This document shows, one piece after another, positions 6,446 to 16,055 of a stretch of DNA of 58,351 bases (positions are counted from its first letter, which is position 1; every line of letters begins with the position of its first letter). A program made the position numbers and the translations under genes. Under the pieces are notes generated by a model. That model made no database searches. It was not told where the DNA came from and was given only the letters and a program-made list of their open reading frames with translations. The DNA is from Geitlerinema sp. BBD 1991-9 (GTDB lineage Bacteria > Cyanobacteriota > Cyanobacteriia > Cyanobacteriales > Geitlerinemataceae): contig LWRO01000027.1 of NCBI GenBank assembly GCA_001657325.1, positions 1-58,351 of the forward strand. The letters run 5' to 3'.

Positions 6446-9253
6446 CTACAAACCGAGGAATTGCGCGTCGAGCGATCGATCGATCCGAGATCGCGTGTCT
6501 TCCAAATGAGCGCGGGTGTAGGTATCGAGGTCGTCTTCGTGTCTTCGCAGTACCACTGAAATCTCCTCGCCGAGTTCTTGAAGGTAAAATCGAGCCAGAG
6601 TACGCGAATCTTCGGGAAATTCCCCCCCGCCCAATGCCATCTCGATCGACAAGTTCAAATGTTCTCGTTGCAGCGAACGGCGAATACTCGAAATATCAGT
6701 CGGGATGCGGCGGCCTTGCAACACCTCCGTCCAAATTCCCCGATACACGGTATCGAAGAGTTCCGGCACCGTTAACGCTTCCCCCGGCTCTGTTTTCAAC
6801 TCCAAATCGCGCAAACGGTTCAAGCGCTCTCCCGCCAACAGCGATCGCAACACTTGCTGTTGAAAATAAAAAATCAAATCGTGAATCGGATAGTCCAGAC
6901 GCTCCATCGGTGGCGTACTACCCCAGTGATACCAGCGCGTCGGAACCAGTTGATTGAGCAGGTTCGGCGAAAATGCAAACGCCTCTTCAGCGAAAACGTA
7001 CTGCTGCAACGCCGCCAAACTCGCCCGTTGTTCCTCCGCTGAGAGGGGAGCGAACGGCGGTTCGGCGAACTGTTCGCCCAGATGAGATCGATCGAACGAC
7101 TGACCTCCTACGTACTTGAGCAAGACCCGCACCTGACGGAAGTAAAACCCCATAACCATATCGAAACGAACCCGCAGCGCATCGTCCGGATCTCCATCGA
7201 GGACGATTCCCGCTTCAAGCCGTTTCCACATTTGACGCGCCAGTTCCATCTGAGATTGGGCGTGTTCGAGCATATCACCACTGAGATCGAACCAGTTCAC
7301 CGCCGGATCGATTTCCGTCCACAGATCTTCGTCCGTCCCGTAAGCCAAATCCGGTTGCGGCGACTGACGGGCGATCTCGTCGAGTCGGTGGCGTTCGTCG
7401 AGGGGCGATGCCGCGGGAATCGGCGTGTAACCGTATTCGATCGCCCATGTGTCGTAAGGTCCGAGAATATTTGGGAAATAGTCCCCCTGTTCCACTCCAG
7501 GTGGCGCGATATTCGGCGGTAAATAATCCATCACCGATCCGCTCAAGCCCCGCGTTCGCGACACTTGCAAGTCATTTAACTCGCCGAGGCCCAACAGAGT
7601 ACTGCCGTGGAAATTATGTCGCAACCCCAAGGTATGGCCGACTTCGTGCGCCACCAAATAGCGTAGGTACTGGTGGACGTATTCCTGCATTTCCGCGTCG
7701 TCCGGTAAAACGCCCTGCAACAGCGACAGCGCCATCGCCCCCATTTGAAACTGACGGGTACATTCGCGACAGTTGCAGCCCAAACGATGCCGGTCAAAGC
7801 GCGATCTCAGTCGATCGAGAGGGGATTCAACCGTTTCCCCACTCAAGGGATTGGACGAGGCGCAGTCCGCCGTCTCGCATCCGGGCAAATCCACAAACAG
7901 CCGTTGCGACCTTCCCCCTAAATACGTGTCGTATTCCCGAGAGAGATAGCGTACGATATCGGCGTTAATCAAAATATCGGCATCGAGAATTTCCCCAGTC
8001 AGGGGATCGACCCGAGATGGGCCGATGCCAGCAAATCCCGATTGAAACGACGTCGACCAACGAATCACGTTGTAGCGCACGTCGGCTGGGTCCCAAGTCG
8101 CATCGTCGGGCATTTGTCGCACTTCAATGGCGTTGAGAAAACCCGCCCGCTCGAAGGCTCGGTTCCAGAGTAAAATTCCTTCGCGAATGGGTTCGCGGTA
8201 GGCTTCGGGAACGGTATTTTCGATCCAAAAGACGATGGGTTTTTTCGGGGGTGAGAGGGGGGCGTTCGGATCTTGTTTTTCCAAACGCCAGCGGTTGATA
8301 TAGCGAACGAAGGGATCGCTAGTTCTTCGATCGTTGAGATCGCGATAAGCCGTGACGAAATAGCCCACGCGGGAGTCGGCTAAGCGCGGTTGGTAGCCTC
8401 GTACTTCGGGAAGTTGCGAGATGCTATAGCGCACGCCGAGGGAAAACGCCCGCCCGTCAGGGACGGTTTGAAACAGTCCATCGAGATTACCTGTAAAACC
8501 CAGGATCGCTTCGATTTCCAAGTTTTCTGGAAATCCCCGGACTTGCGACAGGTAGGATCGATCGGCGTCGAAACCGTAAGACAGCTCGCCGAGAGACGCG
8601 CTCAACCCCGATAGATCGCCTTGAACGAGTAACTCGCTGAGATCGACTAAAACGCTTTGCCGTTCGGGGTGCGTGGCGATAACGGGTAGCGAGTACAGGA
8701 TGGAGTTGCTAAACGATCGACCGACGGAGGCCGCTTGCGGATCGTTCGGTGCGATGCGGAAGTTGGAGTTGGGAACGATCACGAACACGCGATCGTTTTG
8801 ACGCTGGAGGTAAAACGGAACGTCGTAGAGGGGCATTCCTTCGAGGAAACCCAATTCGCCCAATCCCTGCGAGAGCGTCATCACCAACAAAAACGGGCGG
8901 TTCTTTCCCTCATCTCGCAGGCGCTCGTCCGCCGAAACGAACTGTTCGGGCTGAATTTCTAAGTACAGCTCCCCCGTCTCGTCGTTGGCGTACAGATCGA
9001 ACAATCCCTCTATGTGACGGGTCTGACTCACCACATCGTCAAAAGTCGCGGCGGTGTCTTGAGTCGGTGCGGGTTTCGTTTCGGCTGCCTCGGCTTTTTC
9101 TGCAACTGGGAGATTTTTACAGCGAGGCGCGAATTTCGAGCAGTGAGTCGTCGTGTTTTTTAAGGGAACTCGATTGGCCCGAGCTGGCTGAGTCCAGCTC
9201 GCCGACCATAACAACAAGGGGAGCGCGAGTCTCCAACGGACAGATTTAGGCAT
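6446..9253 (-). CDS. Zinc-dependent metalloprotease (DUF5117/DUF4953 type)
   Basis: A large secreted or periplasmic protease of about 935 residues. The metzincin zinc site HEVGHTLGLRH is clear (bases about 7610-7650), followed by FHGS and a downstream SVMDYLPPN segment that fits a Met-turn. The N-terminal region matches the DUF5117 domain found in this family. I chose the ATG at 9253 because MPKSVRWRLALPLLLWSASW then forms a typical signal peptide; an upstream ATG at 9283 would add ten residues before it. A cysteine cluster, HRLGCNCREC, lies before the active site and may be structural. It sits 81 bp downstream of the DUF1574 gene on the same strand and may be co-transcribed. Substrate unknown. 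Confidence 0.85.
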   Translation of the reverse strand: MPKSVRWRLALPLLLWSASWTQPARANRVPLKNTTTHCSKFAPRCKNLPVAEKAEAAETKPAPTQDTAATFDDVVSQTRHIEGLFDLYANDETGELYLEIQPEQFVSADERLRDEGKNRPFLLVMTLSQGLGELGFLEGMPLYDVPFYLQRQNDRVFVIVPNSNFRIAPNDPQAASVGRSFSNSILYSLPVIATHPERQSVLVDLSELLVQGDLSGLSASLGELSYGFDADRSYLSQVRGFPENLEIEAILGFTGNLDGLFQTVPDGRAFSLGVRYSISQLPEVRGYQPRLADSRVGYFVTAYRDLNDRRTSDPFVRYINRWRLEKQDPNAPLSPPKKPIVFWIENTVPEAYREPIREGILLWNRAFERAGFLNAIEVRQMPDDATWDPADVRYNVIRWSTSFQSGFAGIGPSRVDPLTGEILDADILINADIVRYLSREYDTYLGGRSQRLFVDLPGCETADCASSNPLSGETVESPLDRLRSRFDRHRLGCNCRECTRQFQMGAMALSLLQGVLPDDAEMQEYVHQYLRYLVAHEVGHTLGLRHNFHGSTLLGLGELNDLQVSRTRGLSGSVMDYLPPNIAPPGVEQGDYFPNILGPYDTWAIEYGYTPIPAASPLDERHRLDEIARQSPQPDLAYGTDEDLWTEIDPAVNWFDLSGDMLEHAQSQMELARQMWKRLEAGIVLDGDPDDALRVRFDMVMGFYFRQVRVLLKYVGGQSFDRSHLGEQFAEPPFAPLSAEEQRASLAALQQYVFAEEAFAFSPNLLNQLVPTRWYHWGSTPPMERLDYPIHDLIFYFQQQVLRSLLAGERLNRLRDLELKTEPGEALTVPELFDTVYRGIWTEVLQGRRIPTDISSIRRSLQREHLNLSIEMALGGGEFPEDSRTLARFYLQELGEEISVVLRRHEDDLDTYTRAHLEDTRSRIDRSLDAQFLGL

Positions 9254-9331
9254 CGTCACGGATTCGAGGTGAAGAACGAACAAACGCGATCGAGGTGGGG
9301 GGTCGCGAAATTCCTCTTCCAGCTTAACGCT

Positions 9332-12220
9332 TTATTTTTCTGCATTCCCCGTCCAATTTACCATGGGACTGCGGGCGAGGCGATGAGAGACGGCGGCGGC
9401 ACCGTAGCGGTTGAGGTGACTCGGATCGGAGAAATACTCGTTTTTTTCCGGCCACATCTGGGCGAAGTCGCGGAATACGAAACCGTATTGCTGCGATCGA
9501 GCGAGCATTTCTCGCACGAACTGTTGTTCGTACTGAGTGCGAACTGGGTCGAGGTAGTCTCGGGTGAGGGGCAAACTGACGAACACCAAGTCGATTTTCT
9601 GAGATTGCACGTATTCGACCAGCGAGGCGAGGGCGTTGGCTTGACCCCCCTGCATTTGGAAGTTCGTGTAATCACCGTCGTAAGTCCCCGAGACACGCGG
9701 GTGCTGGAGGTAGTAGCGGGTCGGATCGAATCGATCGGGAAATGCGAGAAAGCCGTTGAAGTGAAGGATCGGATCGTCTTCGGGTAGTTCGGCAAGACTC
9801 GGTGTGGGATTGTCGGGACGCGCGATCGTGACCTCTCGGTTGGAGAGCGCAGCCTTACCGTAGACTTTGAGAACGTCTCGCTTGGGATAGGTGGCCGAAT
9901 ACTGGGAAAACAGCTCGTTGAGATTGTCGTCGAGGACGCGATATCCATCGGCAAAGACTTCAAAAAACGATCGATCGACGATTTCACCCTCACTGTCGCG
10001 TTCACTTTCAACCGGACGAAAACCTCGCGCTAGTTCTTGATATCCCGGCGATCGCACGATGGCGTTATACGTTGCGTCTTCCCGACCGCTGTTAAAGGCT
10101 CGCGCGCCGTCCGCCCAGACGATCGATTTCGGCAGTCGATCGGGGGGCAATACTTCGGAAATTAAAAAATTCACCACTTGCGCTGTGGCACCGTTGACCC
10201 CCAAATTGAAAACCCGCACGCTCGGATATCCCTGTTCGTCCAGGGACTGTTGCAACACCTGCGGGTCGATGCCGCGCAACGATCGAGAACTCCCCACCAC
10301 CAACACGTCAGGCACGCCGAACTCGTCGATATACGCTTGGTAGAGCGCCAGTTGGCGATCCATCTGCTCGCTGTGGAACGTGGGGAACGTCGGCTCGGGG
10401 GCAGGAACGATGGCAGCCTCACCGCTCAGTTCGGGTTTGAACACCGTGGCCGCGTGAGTTGGCGCTGTAAATCCCGTTGGGTCGAAAATCCCTTCCGGCT
10501 TGACGTTGACGTCCGGCAGTTCCGGCACGTCGATGGCGTAGTCCGGGCTGCTTTCGACATCTGTCGTTTCGGGAGGTGGCATCATCGCTCGTTCCCGGCG
10601 ATCGAGAACTTCGCTGGCGATCCAATCCGCTTGTACCGTCAGCAGCAAACCTAATAAGACCCATACCGCAGCGGCTGGCGCACTCGTATCGGGGCGGCGT
10701 GTCGGTTCGCCAACGGGTTCGGGGAGCGGCTGAGCCGGGCGGAACAAGTTCGTCGCACACAGCAGTTGGGGGAGCGACCGTCGCTGTCTTGGCGGTTTTG
10801 CGGGCGCCGGAGCCGCGACGGCTGTTGCGTCCCGTTCGACGGGGGAGCTGGGGGGTTCTCGATCGAGGGGTTCGACTTTCGAGAAATCTGGAATTTCTGC
10901 CGGAACGTCCGAACGGGGCTTGAAATCAACGCCGTAGTGCCAGCGCGGTTTTCGCTGGCCGCTCCGACGACCGTACACGCGCACCCCTGCAATGTCGCTC
11001 AGTTGAGCTTGGCGTAAAAACTTCACCACCAAGGGACCGATGCGGTTTTGTGCCGGACAGGCCAACCCTTCGCTCATGACGTGGAGCAAGTCGCCTTTGA
11101 GGCGGAGACGGACGCTAATGCCACCGGTGGCGAGCTTTTCGTCTAAATTCGGATTCAGCAGGCGTTCGAGTCCGAAGGTCAGAGCGCTCAGATTGCCGTT
11201 GCGAGCGAGATCGAACGCGGTCGGGACGAGATCGGGACGGTGTTTGGCAGGTAAGTCCAACCACGTCACCCACAGCGGGGTTTTCGGTTCGGGAAAACTC
11301 GCTTCGTAAGGGACGTCCATCCCGTAAGCGACGATTCCCTGAATGCCGCGTGGGGCGATGGCGTTGAGGACGGATTCGAGTTTCCCCATTACCGAGGTCT
11401 GGTTGGGACTAACTGCGTTCGTCTTCGAGACGAAAGCCGGTTGTGGGCTGCAAACGAGGTGTAGGGTAGATTCTTTGAGGACGGCTGAAATTTGCAGTCC
11501 GAGGGATTCGATCGATTGGTTGAGACGGTACGCGATCGCCCCCACGTCGCCCCATCGCGCCCAGGCTTCTACTGTTCGATCGGAAGGGGTCAGATCGACA
11601 CGCAGCATCCATTCGGGACGGGTTTCGCCGCTCACCTGGCCTAAGAGGACGGCATCGCGAAAGCCCTGTAAGTTCAAATCTCTGAGGAGACAGGCGATCG
11701 GCCGTGCCAGCAGCGTCGGATCGGGGGCGTAAGCCGCTTCGCAAACCACCCACAAACGGCGGGCGTTCGTTCCAGCGAGAGGCTCGATTTTTTTAACCGC
11801 GATCCAGACATCTTTAGCAATGTTTTGTAGAGCGCGATCGATCTCGGCCGGGGAGAGATCGGAGATCAGTTGCGGGGAAGCCGAATCGTCGGGCAGCGTG
11901 GGTTTTGAAGGGGAAGAAACAGGAGTCACAGCAAAGCGTACAGTCCAATCAGGGGGGTCAAAAGGCGGGCGGGAGTCGGGCAGTGCGTCGATCGAACGAC
12001 CGTAGAGACACACTCGATTGACATTTGGTATATTTTGTGGTATAGGGAAGTCTTGATGAATGGCTTGAGAGAGTCGAGCCATCACAGAGGAAGCCTCGGG
12101 GCAAATTGTCCCCCAGCACCACACGTGCAGATCGGTGCCGCGAACCTCGGCGGCTAGGCAGACACCGGGAACATCCAGTGCGGCGTAAGCCCATTCAGTT
12201 AAGTCAACGGTCGTCCCCAT
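9332..12220 (-). CDS. DUF1574 SGNH-like membrane protein with four N-terminal repeats
   Basis: About 962 residues from the ATG at 12220; a GTG at 12250 is an alternative. The C-terminal third is a DUF1574/SGNH-type domain with VLVVGSSRSLRGIDP (nucleophile Ser block), FNLGVNGATAQVV (oxyanion Gly/Asn block) and DPSHLNRYGA (Asp-His pair), consistent with an esterase or O-acyltransferase acting outside the membrane. One membrane helix, AVWVLLGLLLTVQADWI, near residue 530 follows a Pro/Arg-rich linker. The first ~450 residues contain four degenerate repeats of 100-130 residues. Each has a D/T-LHV-x-C strand, a long amphipathic helix, a V-x-x-YG-R turn and a W-x-x-x-x-D-L/F strand. Downstream is the metalloprotease. 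Target polymer unknown. Confidence 0.75.
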   Translation of the reverse strand: MGTTVDLTEWAYAALDVPGVCLAAEVRGTDLHVWCWGTICPEASSVMARLSQAIHQDFPIPQNIPNVNRVCLYGRSIDALPDSRPPFDPPDWTVRFAVTPVSSPSKPTLPDDSASPQLISDLSPAEIDRALQNIAKDVWIAVKKIEPLAGTNARRLWVVCEAAYAPDPTLLARPIACLLRDLNLQGFRDAVLLGQVSGETRPEWMLRVDLTPSDRTVEAWARWGDVGAIAYRLNQSIESLGLQISAVLKESTLHLVCSPQPAFVSKTNAVSPNQTSVMGKLESVLNAIAPRGIQGIVAYGMDVPYEASFPEPKTPLWVTWLDLPAKHRPDLVPTAFDLARNGNLSALTFGLERLLNPNLDEKLATGGISVRLRLKGDLLHVMSEGLACPAQNRIGPLVVKFLRQAQLSDIAGVRVYGRRSGQRKPRWHYGVDFKPRSDVPAEIPDFSKVEPLDREPPSSPVERDATAVAAPAPAKPPRQRRSLPQLLCATNLFRPAQPLPEPVGEPTRRPDTSAPAAAVWVLLGLLLTVQADWIASEVLDRRERAMMPPPETTDVESSPDYAIDVPELPDVNVKPEGIFDPTGFTAPTHAATVFKPELSGEAAIVPAPEPTFPTFHSEQMDRQLALYQAYIDEFGVPDVLVVGSSRSLRGIDPQVLQQSLDEQGYPSVRVFNLGVNGATAQVVNFLISEVLPPDRLPKSIVWADGARAFNSGREDATYNAIVRSPGYQELARGFRPVESERDSEGEIVDRSFFEVFADGYRVLDDNLNELFSQYSATYPKRDVLKVYGKAALSNREVTIARPDNPTPSLAELPEDDPILHFNGFLAFPDRFDPTRYYLQHPRVSGTYDGDYTNFQMQGGQANALASLVEYVQSQKIDLVFVSLPLTRDYLDPVRTQYEQQFVREMLARSQQYGFVFRDFAQMWPEKNEYFSDPSHLNRYGAAAVSHRLARSPMVNWTGNAEK

Positions 12221-12363
12221 GCGGGGAACGTCACCTGCATTGAGTACCACCGGTTACGTCCTGACTTGACGGATTCCTTCTCGGGTGCAATCTAGAATCT
12301 AGAAATAGCACGCGCTGGCCATATTTTGGCATATCGACTCGCGAATCGAAGGAGACAATCACC

Positions 12364-12588
12364 ATGGAAACGACCCGCACGCCTGAGATGGGCATGGAAC
12401 GTCGCCGTAGCGCGACAAGTGTATTGCTGAGTCTCACCACCGCTCCCGTTCTGGTCGGGATCTGGGGAATTCGCGCGTTACTCGAAGCGTCGATCGAACT
12501 CGGACGCGAAAGCGAAGAATTATTTCGCGGCGAACGCCTCCCAACTCTGGAACTTCCCGTCGAAGGGGGAGATGGGGAAGTGAGGTGA
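12364..12588 (+). CDS. Small single-pass membrane protein
   Basis: A 74-residue protein with a good Shine-Dalgarno (GAAGGAG) a few bases before its ATG. The middle part, SVLLSLTTAPVLVGIWGIRA (about residues 20-39), is a hydrophobic helix, flanked by an Arg-rich N-terminus (GMERRRS) and an acidic C-terminus, so an N-in single-pass topology is likely. I do not recognise a named family. It is divergent from the DUF1574 gene (143-bp gap) and precedes ppc by about 320 bp of repeat-bearing DNA. Confidence 0.6.
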   Translation: METTRTPEMGMERRRSATSVLLSLTTAPVLVGIWGIRALLEASIELGRESEELFRGERLPTLELPVEGGDGEVR

Positions 12589-12910
12589 TAAGGTGATGAG
12601 GTAATGAGGTGACGATCGAAGATGGGAAGAACTCAACTGACAACGGTTTCTACATTTTTCACGGTCAATACCCGGTCATCCCCTTACCGCCTCATCTCCT
12701 CACCCGCGAGAAACGTGGCAAAAACTACAGAAGTTAAGACACTTCAGTCGCACAATGAGATGCTTTGAGGAGAAATTCAGCTCAAACACCCGATCGGTGT
12801 TCCCGTAACGGTTGAGGACGATTCCCAACGACTCACTACTCCCTGTCTTCACTTTTCACGCTGCCCTCTTAACTCTTCACTGTAACTGCCCGCTCAACTC
12901 GAAAACCAGA
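12575..12910. repeat. GTGATGAGG-rich inverted repeat between genes
   Basis: After the small gene a purine-rich run made of short GTGA/GATGAGG units (12575-12612) is followed about 70 bp later by a complementary pyrimidine-rich run (12675-12702, CCTTACCGCCTCATCTCCTC). Together they can form a long imperfect stem. Similar runs occur at about 22936-22992, 28575-28660 and 29985-30050, always just after a stop codon, so this is a dispersed family that may double as transcription terminators. The rest of the gap up to ppc has no visible gene. Confidence 0.6.
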
Positions 12911-15900
12911 ATGAGTCCAACACTTGAGAGAACCGAACGCCAATTCAACGTTGCCTCCAATGAGAAACTGCGACTGCGTCACCGTCTCGAAGTCGTCGAA
13001 GACTTGTGGGAGTCGGTCTTGCGAACCGAATGCGGTCAGCAGATGGTCGATCTCCTGCGCGAACTCAATCCCATACAATCGCAGGAGGGACAAGCCCCTG
13101 ATTTAAGAAAGTCTCCGGTCGTCTCGAAAATCGAACAACTCGACCTCAACGACGCGATCCGGGCTGCACGGGGATTTGCGTTGTACTTCCAACTCATTAA
13201 TATCGTCGAGCAACACTACGAACAGCGAGACCAACAGCAAGCCAACGTCAGTAAAAACCTGACGTTTACGGAAGAATCGATCGCGCGCGTCGACGCTGAG
13301 GAGGTGGGCGAAGGCTTGCAGACCGAAGGGTTCACGCCGGGGACGATTCGCCCGGAAAAAGGAACGTTCAGTTCTTTGTTTCCGAAGTTGCGCCAGCTGA
13401 ACGTTCCCCCGCAACTGATTCAGAAACTCCTCGATCAGCTCGATATCCGTTTGGTGTTTACCGCTCACCCGACCGAAATCGTGCGCCGGACGATCCGCTC
13501 GAAACAACGCCGAATTGCGAGAGTTCTACGTCAGCTCGATCGAGTAGAAGACGGGCTTCGATCGGTGGGTATGACATCGTCGTTAGAAGCCGATGCCCTC
13601 GAAAAACAGCTGATGGAGGAAATTCGCCTGTGGTGGCGCACGGACGAACTGCACCAGTTCAAACCGACCGTTCTCGACGAGGTGGAGTATACGCTGCACT
13701 ACTTCAAAGAAGTGCTGTTCGATGCGGTTCCCCAGCTCTATCAACGCATTACACGCACGCTCAAAGGCTCGTTTCCCTATATCGAACCGCCGAGTTACAA
13801 CTTCTGTCAGTTCGGTTCGTGGGTCGGGGCCGATCGAGACGGCAACCCTTCGGTCACGCCGCGCGTGACCTGGCAAACGGCCTGTTACCAGCGTAATCTC
13901 GTTCTGGAAAGGTACATTGTCGCGGTTGAAAGTTTGACGGAATCTCTAAGCTTGTCGCTGCACTGGAGCGAGGTCTTGCCAGAATTGCTGGAATCGGTGG
14001 AGCAAGATCGCTTACAAATGAACGAGGTGTACGACCGCCACGCGATTCGCTACCGTCAAGAACCGTACCGCCTCAAGTTGGCTTACATTCAAAAACGGTT
14101 AGAAAATACACTCGATCGAAATCTCAGTCTCTACCACGCAGAAAACTGGCGACAGCAAATCCGAGAGTCGCAAACTCTCCCCATTTACCGTTCTGGGTCT
14201 GAGTTTCTCGCCGAACTACAGCTGATTCAGCGCAACCTCATGGAAACGGGACTTAGCTGTAGCGAACTCGATACGCTGATTTGCCAGGTCGAAATCTACG
14301 GTTTCAATTTGGCTCATTTGGACATTCGACAGGAATCTTCCCGCCATTCGGATGCGATCGACGAACTTGCGGACTATTTGCAAGTCCTGCCGAAATCCTA
14401 CAACGATCTGACGGAAGACGAGCGGGTCGAGTGGCTGGTGAACGAACTGAAAACGCGCCGCCCCCTGATTCCAACGGAACTGCCCTTCTCCGCCGTCACC
14501 AAGGAAACCATTGAAACGTTTCGGATCGTGCGCCTGTTGCAGCAGGAGTTCGGCACGGAGTTATGTCGAACCTACATTATCAGTATGAGCCGCCAAGCCA
14601 GCGATTTGCTGGAAGTGCTACTGCTGGCCAAGGAAGCTGGACTCTACGATCCGGCCACGGGAAGTGGGACGCTCCAAGTCGTTCCCTTATTTGAAACGGT
14701 GGAAGACCTCAAACGGGCCCCGAAGGTGATGAAAGACTTGTTCGAGTTACCACTGTATCGGGCGTTGCTCGAAGGGGGCTACGGACGAGAAATCCAGGGA
14801 GAACAGCAACCGACGACTTCCCTACAAGAGGTCATGCTCGGATATTCTGACAGCAATAAGGATTCGGGCTTTCTCAGCAGTAACTGGGAAATTCACAAGG
14901 CGCAAAAGGCGCTTCAATCGGTCGGGGCTGGCTACAGCGTGAAACTGCGGATCTTTCACGGTCGCGGGGGGTCAGTCGGCCGAGGGGGCGGCCCGGCCTA
15001 CGATGCAATTTTGGCGCAGCCGGGTCGCACGATCGACGGACGGATCAAGATTACGGAGCAAGGGGAGGTGCTGGCCTCGAAATATTCGCTACCGGAGTTG
15101 GCCGCTTATCACTTAGAAACGGTGACCTCGGCGGTGATTCAATCGAGTTTGCTGGGTGCGGGATTCGACGATATCCAGCCGTGGAACGAAATTATGGAGG
15201 AATTAGCCACGCGATCTCGACAACACTATCGATCGCTGGTGTATGAGGAACCGGATTTTATCGATTTCTTCATGCAGGTGACCCCCATTGAGGAAATCAG
15301 TCAGTTACAGATTTCGTCTCGTCCGGCTCGTCGGCGCAAGGGAACGAAAGATATCGGGAGCTTGCGGGCGATTCCTTGGGTATTTAGTTGGACGCAAAGT
15401 CGCTTTCTCCTACCCGCTTGGTACGGTGTCGGGACGGCACTGCACGAGTTTCTCGAGGAGGAGCCTCAAGAACATTTGAAACTGTTGCGTTATTTCTATT
15501 TGAAGTGGCCGTTTTTCAAGATGGTCGTCTCGAAGGTGGAAATGACCTTGGCGAAGGTGGATTTGCAAATTGCCGAGCATTACGTGCGCGAGCTGAGTCG
15601 TCCGGAGGATTTCGAGCGATTTTCGACTTTGTTCGATCTCATCTCTCACGAATACCACCTGAGCCGCGAACTCGTTTTGACCATTGCAGGACACCAACGG
15701 CTCCTCGATGGCGATCCGGCGTTGCAACGGTCGGTGCAGCTTCGCAACTCGACGATCGTTCCCTTGGGATTGCTACAGGTTTCGCTCCTCAAACGCTTGC
15801 GCCAACACGGGGTTAGCTCGACCCCTGGTGTCATCCAATCGCGCTATAGCAAAGGTGAGTTGTTGCGAGGTGCGCTTTTGACCCTCAATGGAATCGCAGC

Positions 15901-15922
15901 AGGAATGCGAAATACCGGTTGA
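12911..15922 (+). CDS. ppc: Phosphoenolpyruvate carboxylase
   Basis: Catalyses bicarbonate plus phosphoenolpyruvate to oxaloacetate and phosphate in the cytoplasm, feeding the incomplete TCA cycle of cyanobacteria with C4 acids. The ATG at 12911 ([12 protein letters not shown]) gives 1003 residues, close to the cyanobacterial norm; the frame is open 33 codons further upstream without a better start. Signature motifs are [13 protein letters not shown] with the catalytic His near residue 185, [36 protein letters not shown] (substrate-binding glycine loop) and the C-terminal MRNTG. All expected catalytic residues are visible. It is followed by a strong inverted repeat before rseP. Confidence 0.97.
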   Translation: MSPTLERTERQFNVASNEKLRLRHRLEVVEDLWESVLRTECGQQMVDLLRELNPIQSQEGQAPDLRKSPVVSKIEQLDLNDAIRAARGFALYFQLINIVEQHYEQRDQQQANVSKNLTFTEESIARVDAEEVGEGLQTEGFTPGTIRPEKGTFSSLFPKLRQLNVPPQLIQKLLDQLDIRLVFTAHPTEIVRRTIRSKQRRIARVLRQLDRVEDGLRSVGMTSSLEADALEKQLMEEIRLWWRTDELHQFKPTVLDEVEYTLHYFKEVLFDAVPQLYQRITRTLKGSFPYIEPPSYNFCQFGSWVGADRDGNPSVTPRVTWQTACYQRNLVLERYIVAVESLTESLSLSLHWSEVLPELLESVEQDRLQMNEVYDRHAIRYRQEPYRLKLAYIQKRLENTLDRNLSLYHAENWRQQIRESQTLPIYRSGSEFLAELQLIQRNLMETGLSCSELDTLICQVEIYGFNLAHLDIRQESSRHSDAIDELADYLQVLPKSYNDLTEDERVEWLVNELKTRRPLIPTELPFSAVTKETIETFRIVRLLQQEFGTELCRTYIISMSRQASDLLEVLLLAKEAGLYDPATGSGTLQVVPLFETVEDLKRAPKVMKDLFELPLYRALLEGGYGREIQGEQQPTTSLQEVMLGYSDSNKDSGFLSSNWEIHKAQKALQSVGAGYSVKLRIFHGRGGSVGRGGGPAYDAILAQPGRTIDGRIKITEQGEVLASKYSLPELAAYHLETVTSAVIQSSLLGAGFDDIQPWNEIMEELATRSRQHYRSLVYEEPDFIDFFMQVTPIEEISQLQISSRPARRRKGTKDIGSLRAIPWVFSWTQSRFLLPAWYGVGTALHEFLEEEPQEHLKLLRYFYLKWPFFKMVVSKVEMTLAKVDLQIAEHYVRELSRPEDFERFSTLFDLISHEYHLSRELVLTIAGHQRLLDGDPALQRSVQLRNSTIVPLGLLQVSLLKRLRQHGVSSTPGVIQSRYSKGELLRGALLTLNGIAAGMRNTG

Positions 15923-15936
15923 TCGGGTTTTACAAT

Positions 15937-16034
15937 GGTTGAAGGGGTAATCGGGGTTCGGGGAATCCTTTCGTTTCCGAGCAGTCACCGTGGGAACGAG
16001 ACTCCCGGCTCCCGATTACCGTTACCCGTCAACC
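15937..16034. repeat. Large intergenic inverted repeat / hairpin
   Basis: The arms GGTTGA (15937-15942) and TCAACC (16029-16034) are perfect complements. Inside them GGTAATCGGG (15946-15955) pairs exactly with CCCGATTACC (16011-16020), with further GGGA/TCCC pairing in the interior. It lies between ppc and rseP and could end ppc transcription or be a member of a dispersed palindromic repeat family. Confidence 0.6.
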
Positions 16035-16055
16035 TTTACTCATCACCGAGAGTTC

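Noticed and set aside
8749-9249. Rightward 166-codon frame opposite the metalloprotease
   Set aside because: Antisense shadow of the signal-peptide and DUF5117 region; no ribosome-binding site or family pattern.
10178-10654. Rightward 158-codon frame opposite the DUF1574 gene
   Set aside because: Composition is that of an antisense shadow; the leftward frame has clear SGNH motifs.
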